A DNA stretch of 5,095 nucleotides. It comes from JBGOUJ01 sp041477005. GTDB lineage: Bacteria; Acidobacteriota; Terriglobia; Bryobacterales; JACQDG01. Numbering within the stretch: the first letter of the stretch is position 1; every line of letters begins with the position of its first letter. This document shows positions 1-5,095 of this stretch, in pieces. Under the pieces are notes generated by a model, which was not told the origin of the DNA, searched no databases, and saw nothing but the letters and a program-made list of their open reading frames with translations. The translations under genes were made by a program, and so were the position numbers. The stretch covers positions 1-5,095 of the forward strand of contig JBGOUJ010000576.1 in NCBI GenBank assembly GCA_041477005.1. Reading direction: 5' to 3'.

Positions 1-1120
1 ATGTCCTCGCCCAGGCCAGGGACACTTTGCTGATTTCAAACGTCTCCATCATGCAGGTCTCGTCAAGGCGCTGAAGCTTGGCCCGCCATTCATCATCGAC
101 CATCCGCTCTCGCAGAAACTCCGTCCAGCTCTCCAACCGCAGCGGCAGGACTTCTGAACTTTCGTGGAGCGATTCCCCGAGATAAACCTGGTCTGAAATC
201 GCCACCGGGCAGCCGTTGCCGATTGCTTCGACCACCGCGATGCCAAAATTCTCCTGCTGGGAAGGCAGCAGAAACCAGTCCGCCCGCTGCAGCAGGTATG
301 CCTTGTCGTCTCCCGAGACAAAACCCAGCAACTGGACCTGTTCCGCCAAACCCAGCCTGCGGATCAGCCGCCTGATCCGCTCCACATGATCTGCGTCACC
401 CGTGCCCGCGATCAGCAAATACCAATCCTTGCCCGGCCTCGCCCCGGCCCAGGCATTCACAAGAAAATCCACGTTCTTCTTCGGATGGATCCTTCCCAGG
501 AACAGTCCGATCCTTCTGCCCGCCGGCTGGATGAGATCCTTTCGCGTAGGCTGCGACACCTGCTTCCTGTTGACGTCCACGCCGTACGGGACCAGAATCA
601 ACTGCGACCCAGGAAGTGGAAAAGTCTGCGCCGCCAGCTCCCGTTCCCGTTTGGTGGTGAAGAAAATACAGGACGACTTCAGAAGAATCTCCCTCTCCCG
701 CAAAGCCCAGTACAGGATTTTCTTGGCTGCTTTCCACCAGCCCTGACTGTATATGGCCCACGGCTCCAGCATTCCGTGTGGAAAGCAGGCGTACGGGATG
801 TTCTGCGCGAGGCACTCTCGGGCCACAGCCCAGTTCGGATACAGCCACATCCCGTGCAGCACCACTCCGTCGAATCGCTTCAAGTTCTGTCGCAGCCAGG
901 AGCGGAGCTGCGGACTGTAGCAGTACCGTTCCGGGAACGAAATTGGCAGGCGGTGGATCCTGTCCTCCGGGAACGGGTTGTCCGGAAGACTCAACGCCCC
1001 GAAACCCAACACCTCGCTATCCAGCCCCGCTGCGAAGCTTCGACTGGACAGGTCCAGTACGGCCCGGATGGGACCCCCATAGCGCTGGTCGAGGGAATGG
1101 AGGACGTGAAGAAGGTTCAC
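1..1120 (-). CDS. GT4-family glycosyltransferase, partial (3' end outside window)
   Basis: GT-B fold glycosyltransferase with 373 codons visible and no stop before the window edge; GT4 proteins are usually about 370-420 residues, so only the tail is missing. The chosen start is GTG at 1120-1118, giving (M)NLLHVLHSLDQRYGGP, a typical first strand and glycine loop of this family. The frame upstream to the TGA at 1313 has no ATG, GTG or TTG and reads as implausible protein. Acceptor-domain features are VVLHGMW (H89), CFPHGMLEPWA (H115), a PHGML motif well known in polysaccharide GT4 enzymes, and LVPYGVD (about 187-193). The donor domain starts at IGLFLGRIHPKKN (204-216), with R210 and K215 as likely phosphate contacts. 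It continues through YLLIAGTGD and WFLLPSQQENFGIAVVEA, with an intact EX7E (E290, E298). Only a weak purine stretch (AGAAGA) precedes the GTG, which overlaps the TGA of a frame in the preceding small remnant, suggesting coupling. Donor sugar unknown. Confidence 0.92.
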   Translation of the reverse strand, partial: MNLLHVLHSLDQRYGGPIRAVLDLSSRSFAAGLDSEVLGFGALSLPDNPFPEDRIHRLPISFPERYCYSPQLRSWLRQNLKRFDGVVLHGMWLYPNWAVARECLAQNIPYACFPHGMLEPWAIYSQGWWKAAKKILYWALREREILLKSSCIFFTTKRERELAAQTFPLPGSQLILVPYGVDVNRKQVSQPTRKDLIQPAGRRIGLFLGRIHPKKNVDFLVNAWAGARPGKDWYLLIAGTGDADHVERIRRLIRRLGLAEQVQLLGFVSGDDKAYLLQRADWFLLPSQQENFGIAVVEAIGNGCPVAISDQVYLGESLHESSEVLPLRLESWTEFLRERMVDDEWRAKLQRLDETCMMETFEISKVSLAWART

Positions 1121-1316
1121 TTTTGCGTCTTCTGTTGAATCGTTGCCTGGCTGCGCCGATCGACGATCCAGCGTCGCTTCCCCGCGAGGTTTGTGACCAG
1201 ATCGGGCACAAACTCGATTCGCGCCTCGGCGAGTTGTGGACTTAGGTCCAGAATTGCTGCTGCCGTATGGCCTGGTGAAACCGCCTCCGGCGCAGCAGGG
1301 CCACGAACGGGTTCAT
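1117..1316 (-). pseudogene. Small gene remnant with apparent frame disruption, function unknown
   Basis: The 192 bases between the two flanking glycosyltransferases do not look like plain spacer. An ATG at 1316 overlaps the upstream TGA as ATGA, has AGGA seven bases before it, and encodes 24 residues (MNPFVALLRRRRFHQAIRQQ then QFWT) before TAA at 1244-1242. In this part 21 of 24 codons end in G or C. From about 1251 a second frame, offset by -1, reads as ordinary protein: LAEARIEFVPDLVTNLAGKR followed by RWIVDRRSQATIQQ and KTQK, ending at TGA 1119-1117. That TGA overlaps the GTG start of the next gene. Joined by a one-base shift near 1240-1250 the two parts would give a protein of about 66 residues, coupled at both ends. 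I do not recognise it. It could be a decayed gene, a sequencing error, a real 24-residue peptide plus chance open frame, or a frameshifted product. Wobble-position GC does not discriminate between the two frames in the second half; only amino-acid composition favours the -1 frame. Confidence 0.35.
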
Positions 1317-2557
1317 CGGGGCATCCTGCTCAGGGGAATGGAATCGAAAGACGAGACCAGGCGCGACCGCAGAGTCCGGTGCGTTGCTCGAAATGGACTC
1401 TTCGCTGGAGCTAGCCACAGTTTCTTGATGTGGGCGGCAGATCTCTCTGCAAACAACTCCGGTGAAAAACCTTCGATGATCCTCCGGCTCTCAGCGCCGA
1501 GCCGCTCGCGCTCGCAGAGAGGCATCTGCCAGACCGTCTCCAACACACGGGCAAGACCCTTAATATCGTTCGGATCAAAGGTGAACCCGTTATGTCCTTC
1601 CTGCACCAGCTCTGGCGCACAACCACAGCGCCGCGAGACAATAACAGGCAGGCTCGATGCCATCGCTTCATTCGTAACCAGCCCCCAGGGCTCCTCCGCG
1701 CTGGGGAGCACAAAGCATCCGGCATTGGCGTAGAATGCCGGGAGCTCATCTGCTTGTCGGAAGCCGGCGAAGTGGACACCCTGGATTCCCTGATCACGAA
1801 TGGCGCCACGCAACCGCGACTCCTCGGGCCCACTTCCGACCAAGACCAAATCCCAGGCTCTGCCAGGCCACTTCCGGCGGTAACGGTGGAAGGCCTGCAG
1901 AAGTGTGTGCAGGTTCTTTTGCCGGACGAAGCGCCCCACGTACAAGAAATAGGGCGCCGCCACAGTCCGGCCGAAATTCCAATCGGCTACTTGCGGGGCT
2001 TCCTCGGCCTTCCTAAAGAACCGCTTGTTATCCACGCAGCCGCCGACAATACAAATCCGCTCCGCCGGCATAGACAGCCTTTCGAGGTACTCCGCATGCC
2101 GGGAACCAGCCACCAGTGCGCCGTCGAACCGGCAAACAACCAGCGACTTCAGCCTCTCGGCGAGCCAGAAGCGCCGCTGATCGACCGCGGTCGATTCGCT
2201 CCAAAGAAGACAGCGCGCTCCCGGATGGGTTTGCGCGTATTGCAAGGCAGCCCGCCGCGAGTGCTCCTCCGAATAGCCGGCCGCAACGACTACATCCGGG
2301 GCATGCCGAGCCAGTGCTTCCTCCAGCGCCCCTCTGGTCTCCGCAAGTACTTGTTTTGATCGGCGTTCTCTGGACAGAGTGACGTGTGGAAAGGCCGCCG
2401 CGGCGCCATTGCGCTTCCAGTCGTGGTCTCCCCGGCTGGTCGTCTCAACTACTGTCAAGTCGATCTCCGGTCTACCGGCTACGGCGGCCATCCGGGCGAA
2501 GTGATAGGGGCCCATCGACAGCCAGTGCCACAGTACTTTGATTCTCCCGGAGTTCAT
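1313..2557 (-). CDS. GT4-family glycosyltransferase, complete
   Basis: Complete 414-residue GT-B fold glycosyltransferase, cytoplasmic or membrane-peripheral. The N-terminal acceptor domain opens with the strand IKVLWHWLSMGPYHFARM (6-23). It contains VVVAAGYSEEHSRRAAL (89-105) and WSEST (119-123), a motif I associate with a GT4 subgroup common in polysaccharide clusters, then VGGCVDNKRF (171-180). The donor domain starts at FLYVGRFVRQKN (204-215), with R209 and K214 as likely phosphate contacts. It contains LVLVGSGPE (237-245), VHFAGF and CFVLPSAEEPWGLVTNEA (281-298), with an intact EX7E motif (E289, E297). A basic tail (about 384-414) extends beyond the fold. The start is the ATG at 2557, which overlaps the polymerase TGA as ATGA. 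The frame is open upstream to 2845, but using that start would overlap the polymerase by 292 bases with an unlikely N-terminus. No good Shine-Dalgarno precedes 2557, so coupling to the polymerase probably drives translation. Donor and acceptor are unknown. Confidence 0.94.
   Translation of the reverse strand: MNSGRIKVLWHWLSMGPYHFARMAAVAGRPEIDLTVVETTSRGDHDWKRNGAAAAFPHVTLSRERRSKQVLAETRGALEEALARHAPDVVVAAGYSEEHSRRAALQYAQTHPGARCLLWSESTAVDQRRFWLAERLKSLVVCRFDGALVAGSRHAEYLERLSMPAERICIVGGCVDNKRFFRKAEEAPQVADWNFGRTVAAPYFLYVGRFVRQKNLHTLLQAFHRYRRKWPGRAWDLVLVGSGPEESRLRGAIRDQGIQGVHFAGFRQADELPAFYANAGCFVLPSAEEPWGLVTNEAMASSLPVIVSRRCGCAPELVQEGHNGFTFDPNDIKGLARVLETVWQMPLCERERLGAESRRIIEGFSPELFAERSAAHIKKLWLAPAKSPFRATHRTLRSRLVSSFDSIPLSRMPR
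1324..1327 (-). promoter_or_regulatory. Putative Shine-Dalgarno for the small interrupted gene
   Basis: On the minus strand AGGA lies seven bases upstream of the ATG at 1316-1314, inside the final codons of the preceding glycosyltransferase. Together with the ATGA stop/start overlap, it suggests that a translated frame begins here. Four bases are weak evidence alone. Confidence 0.35.
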
Positions 2558-4041
2558 CTGGGGATCGGAGCGGTTGCCGGGAAGGCGGCAGTCGCCAGTT
2601 CCGCCGGTGAGCGGCGATGATATACAATAAGATCGACCGCGATCCAGCAGAGGATCGGGTAGCTCATCAGGATCAAATCGAGCAGACTTCGCATGGCGAG
2701 AAACAGAGCCATACATCCAGTTGCGTATAGCGCCACCCCTGCCGCCGTCGGCTCTGTGTCGAGCAGTTGGGACCAGCTCTTTGCCAAAAGTCCGAAAAGG
2801 AAGCCTCCCCCCCAAATGCCTGCCCAACCAAAGCACATATAGCACTCGCCAACGGCACTAATACTGAAGGCAACCCCCGGCGCCCCGAGGTGCAGTGCGA
2901 GGTCAAAGCCCCCAGTGACTGGTTTTCCGGTCCAGAGCACTCTCGGAATGGGCCGCACGATCACGTACCAAAGGTGCTCAAGGCCCACAAAGGGATGTTC
3001 GTCGGGCAGGATGTGGAGTGTTTGAGCCAGCGAGTGGAGGTTGTCATCGGCACGGATGCCCCGAAAATCCTCGACAGAGTAGGAGGGGCGACCGGTCTCC
3101 GGACTGAATCCGTAGTTCCTGATTTCCAGCATGAAATCCAGGAAGATAACCACGGCGGCCAGGAGTAAGAGGACCGCCACGTAGTTTTTAAAGCGGAGCT
3201 CCTTTCGCCTGATGCAAAGCCAGGTCAGCAGCGCTGCACCGATGATCATGACGGGCAGCCGCCGGCCGCCGCTTTGGGAGATGAATGCGAGCACGATCGC
3301 GGAACAGATCATCCCAAGCCAGACCTGCGGATGGGACCAACCTCGCCTCTTAAGGGCGAGCATGACGGTGAACGTCGGCACAACATAGCCGAAGTACTCC
3401 AGGAAATCGCGGAAACTGGTCCAGTCACCAAGCCGGCCTCGCGACCACGGCGCCGACCATCGATCGGCCAGAAGGCCGCTCGCCATCTTATCGAGATTGA
3501 AGTCGCTGGCAGACGCAAACTTGAGCATCGCCAGGGTAAAGAACAGCAGTAACGCCCGATAAATAAAATCCGTCGAATAGTCCCGCGACGCCAAATTCAG
3601 GAGTACCCTTGGCAGCCTTGTCGGTCGGAACGAGGCGCCAAAGGCGATGGCTGTAACAAAAGCTCCAATCGCCCAGAACGCTCGGGCCACAGTTTCGCCA
3701 GGCAGCGGAGTGGCATACCAGCTCTGGACCGCCTCAATGTAAACCACGGTGAGAATACCAAGGACCATGACGTGCTGCGCCCGGAACAACGCGATCAATC
3801 CCTCGTCTATCAGGTCGACAGCCAGGCCTCCGAGGATCCCGAGCGTCAGAACCCATGCCGAGACGGCGAGCGAACCCGGAACCGCCGGGTCTGCCGGTAG
3901 CAACAGTACGGCCGTAGCCGTGGCGAGGGGTGCAGTGAACAATGTTGCATTGAGCGGGAGTGTGCGCCTGTTTCTGGCACTTGCCCTTGCAACTGCGGCA
4001 GCCATTCGCGCCAGTGGCGCCGGCCGAGAATCAGACAGCAA
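2554..4041 (-). CDS. Wzy-like oligosaccharide repeat-unit polymerase (multi-spanning membrane protein)
   Basis: Integral inner-membrane protein of 495 residues, inferred to join lipid-linked repeat units on the periplasmic side. I judge about 11-12 hydrophobic segments by eye, for example near 32-50, 55-78, 90-107, 118-137, 160-177, 213-231, 239-256, 262-278, 286-304, 405-425, 433-450 and 452-475. A large hydrophilic loop (about 305-390) separates the last groups, as is usual for Wzy proteins. It carries RADDN (330-334) and IPRVLWTGKP (365-374), close to the PRxxWxxKP signature seen in oligosaccharide repeat-unit polymerases. It is followed by AVGECYMCFGWAG (396-408), like the GE-Y-FG-G motif of that family. 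SGGRR (257-261) resembles the arginine-bearing motif after a mid-protein helix. The TTG start is chosen for its strong Shine-Dalgarno; ATG at 4005 would remove 12 residues. It overlaps neighbours on both sides (11 and 4 bases). Wzy proteins diverge strongly, so a WaaL-type ligase is a less likely alternative. A run of seven G lies in codons for WGGG (410-413). Confidence 0.82.
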   Translation of the reverse strand: MLSDSRPAPLARMAAAVARASARNRRTLPLNATLFTAPLATATAVLLLPADPAVPGSLAVSAWVLTLGILGGLAVDLIDEGLIALFRAQHVMVLGILTVVYIEAVQSWYATPLPGETVARAFWAIGAFVTAIAFGASFRPTRLPRVLLNLASRDYSTDFIYRALLLFFTLAMLKFASASDFNLDKMASGLLADRWSAPWSRGRLGDWTSFRDFLEYFGYVVPTFTVMLALKRRGWSHPQVWLGMICSAIVLAFISQSGGRRLPVMIIGAALLTWLCIRRKELRFKNYVAVLLLLAAVVIFLDFMLEIRNYGFSPETGRPSYSVEDFRGIRADDNLHSLAQTLHILPDEHPFVGLEHLWYVIVRPIPRVLWTGKPVTGGFDLALHLGAPGVAFSISAVGECYMCFGWAGIWGGGFLFGLLAKSWSQLLDTEPTAAGVALYATGCMALFLAMRSLLDLILMSYPILCWIAVDLIVYHRRSPAELATAAFPATAPIPR

Positions 4042-5095
4042 GTTTTGCCTCCCCGACTACGCGGGCGCCGGCGTGCGGCTGCACGTTCTGATAACCACTT
4101 TGCTGCGATGCCAGCCTGGCATAGAAATCGACTACCCGGTCCCCGTACGCGGACCATGTCAGTTGTCGGGCCCGAGTGACCGCCGAGGCACCCATTTCAC
4201 TACGCAGGCTGGGGTTCTCGTAGAGGAGCGCAATTTTTTCTCTGAGCGCCTCGGGATCCCGAATAGGAACGACAAATCCGTCGATGGCATCCCGAATCAC
4301 CTCCTTGGCGCCCGTGTGTTCAGTAATGATCACCGGTATCCCACACGCCATTGCTTCGAACACGACCAGGCCGAAGCTGTCGGCCAGGGAGGGCAGCACC
4401 AGCACCGAACTGCTTGCGTAATACCTAGCCAACGCCGGCTTGGAAACCGCCGGCACATGCTCGAAAAGGCCCGAGTAGCGGCACAGTATCGGCCTCATCG
4501 CAGGGTCAATACTCCCGATCAACACAACCTTTATGTCGGGAGCACGGAGCTTCCGGATCGCCTGGAGGAGATACTGAACACCCTTGCGCAGCGTGATGTG
4601 CCCGACAAACAGGACCGTAAACACGCTACTCTCCTTCGACGGGCGAAACAGGCCAACATCAACGCCGTACGGAATCACCTCGATTTTATCCTCGTCGAAC
4701 CCCTCGGAGACAAAAGTTGCGCGCGAATAGCCGGATGGCACTACTATTCTGTCTGCGACTTCCAACTCCTCCAGCAGCTTTCCCTCATAAAGACTGCCGG
4801 GAAGGTCCGTCCGCAGCCCGAATCGTTCCGCCTCTTGTCGCAACAATCTCGTCTGGAAATGCGGGTGCTCCTGGCGCGAGTCGCAGATGACCGTGGCGCC
4901 GAATGCTTTTGCCTTGCGCGCGCAGTAAAGGCCCACGCTGCTGACGAAATGAAACACATCGCAGCGCTCGACCCCGCTCTTGGCGAGCCAGTCGAATAGG
5001 TGATTGTTGATCCACGTGGAGCGCTCGGCCGAGGCCAGGCGCAGCGCCGGCAGGCCGCGCTGCAGAGCCTCGGCGAGCCAGATACGCCTCACGAC
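4031..5095 (-). CDS. GT4-family glycosyltransferase, partial (5' end outside window)
   Basis: Cytoplasmic retaining glycosyltransferase of the GT-B fold, expected to move a sugar from a nucleotide-sugar donor to a growing lipid-linked glycan. About 354 codons are visible and the frame is open to the window edge. The first beta-strand and glycine-rich loop of the acceptor domain are missing, so the real start lies upstream; the GTG at 5092 is unlikely to be it. Counting from that GTG, the acceptor domain includes the DVFHFVSSVG stretch (45-54) and VIPYGVD (139-145). The donor domain (Glycos_transf_1 type) begins at LFVGHITLRKG (161-171), with R169/K170 as the usual phosphate-binding pair. It continues to LVLPSLADSFGLVVFEA (231-247). 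The nucleotide-sugar EX7E motif reads D238-x7-E246, a conservative replacement of the first Glu. GIPVI and the GAKEVIRD segment follow. It overlaps the polymerase gene by 11 bases. Family assignment is secure; the sugar and linkage are unknown. Confidence 0.93.
   Translation of the reverse strand, partial: VVRRIWLAEALQRGLPALRLASAERSTWINNHLFDWLAKSGVERCDVFHFVSSVGLYCARKAKAFGATVICDSRQEHPHFQTRLLRQEAERFGLRTDLPGSLYEGKLLEELEVADRIVVPSGYSRATFVSEGFDEDKIEVIPYGVDVGLFRPSKESSVFTVLFVGHITLRKGVQYLLQAIRKLRAPDIKVVLIGSIDPAMRPILCRYSGLFEHVPAVSKPALARYYASSSVLVLPSLADSFGLVVFEAMACGIPVIITEHTGAKEVIRDAIDGFVVPIRDPEALREKIALLYENPSLRSEMGASAVTRARQLTWSAYGDRVVDFYARLASQQSGYQNVQPHAGARVVGEAKLAV
4048..4054 (-). promoter_or_regulatory. 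Shine-Dalgarno for the polymerase gene
   Basis: Read on the minus strand, GGGGAGG lies six bases (CAAAAC) upstream of the TTG at 4041-4039. It sits inside the last codons of the upstream glycosyltransferase. It is the best ribosome-binding site in the window and decides the start. The alternative in-frame ATG at 4005-4003 is preceded by a sequence without any purine-rich stretch. The position suggests ribosomes finishing the glycosyltransferase can reinitiate on the polymerase. Confidence 0.7.

Noticed and set aside
386..1138. Plus-strand open frame of 250 codons
   Set aside because: Antisense to the partial third glycosyltransferase, whose whole minus-strand frame I translated without stops and with PHGML and EX7E motifs.
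1017..1211. Minus-strand open frame of 64 codons
   Set aside because: It overlaps the start of the third glycosyltransferase in another frame and its Ser/Arg/Pro-rich translation does not look like a real protein.
1121..1312. Internal promoter or terminator in the only non-overlapping interval
   Set aside because: I found no convincing -35/-10 pair on the minus strand and no GC-rich hairpin followed by a T run; the interval is better explained by the small interrupted reading frame.
1592..2359. Plus-strand open frame of 255 codons
   Set aside because: Antisense to the complete middle glycosyltransferase (EX7E, WSEST, VGRF motifs on the minus strand); no domain features of its own.
2558..2845. 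N-terminal extension of the middle glycosyltransferase to an ATG at 2845
   Set aside because: The added 96 residues overlap the polymerase coding region, read as low-complexity Arg/Gly/Ser-rich sequence, and precede the proper first beta-strand of the GT fold. The ATG at 2557 with ATGA overlap is far more likely.
3749..4999. Plus-strand open frame of 416 codons
   Set aside because: It is fully antisense to the first glycosyltransferase and the start of the polymerase, which have clear family motifs. Its translation has no recognisable domain and an Arg/Ser/Pro/His-rich composition typical of shadow frames in GC-rich DNA.

Overview
The window is a dense, high-GC (roughly 60% by eye) stretch in which every supportable gene lies on the minus strand. 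Read 5'->3' along that strand, from high to low coordinates, it holds: a GT4-type glycosyltransferase whose start is outside the window (4031-5095); a large multi-spanning membrane protein that resembles Wzy-type oligosaccharide repeat-unit polymerases (2554-4041); a second complete GT4-type glycosyltransferase (1313-2557); a short interval holding what looks like a small broken gene (1117-1316); and a third GT4-type glycosyltransferase that runs off the low-coordinate edge (1-1120). This is the interior of a surface-polysaccharide (exopolysaccharide, capsule or O-antigen) operon.

The genes are packed for co-translation. The first glycosyltransferase overlaps the polymerase by 11 bases, and a strong Shine-Dalgarno for the polymerase lies inside it. 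The polymerase stop and the second glycosyltransferase start share an ATGA. The same arrangement occurs at the end of the second glycosyltransferase, where an ATG with a Shine-Dalgarno opens a small frame. The third glycosyltransferase probably starts at a GTG that overlaps the TGA ending another reading frame of that interval. No promoter or terminator is visible, so the operon extends past both edges.

In the inferred scheme, the three cytoplasmic glycosyltransferases add sugars to a lipid-linked (undecaprenyl diphosphate) repeat unit. A flippase encoded elsewhere would move it across the inner membrane, and the polymerase would join repeat units on the far side. Sugar donors and linkages cannot be read from the sequence.

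The organism is most likely a GC-rich Gram-negative bacterium. The style of the cluster would fit Acidobacteriota or some Proteobacteria, but the window contains no taxonomic marker and this is a weak inference. I see no RNA genes, mobile elements, CRISPR arrays or repeats. Long open frames on the plus strand (for example 3749-4999, 1592-2359, 386-1138) are antisense shadows of the real genes. The most notable point is the apparently frame-disrupted small gene at 1117-1316. I do not see clear evidence of an undescribed system.
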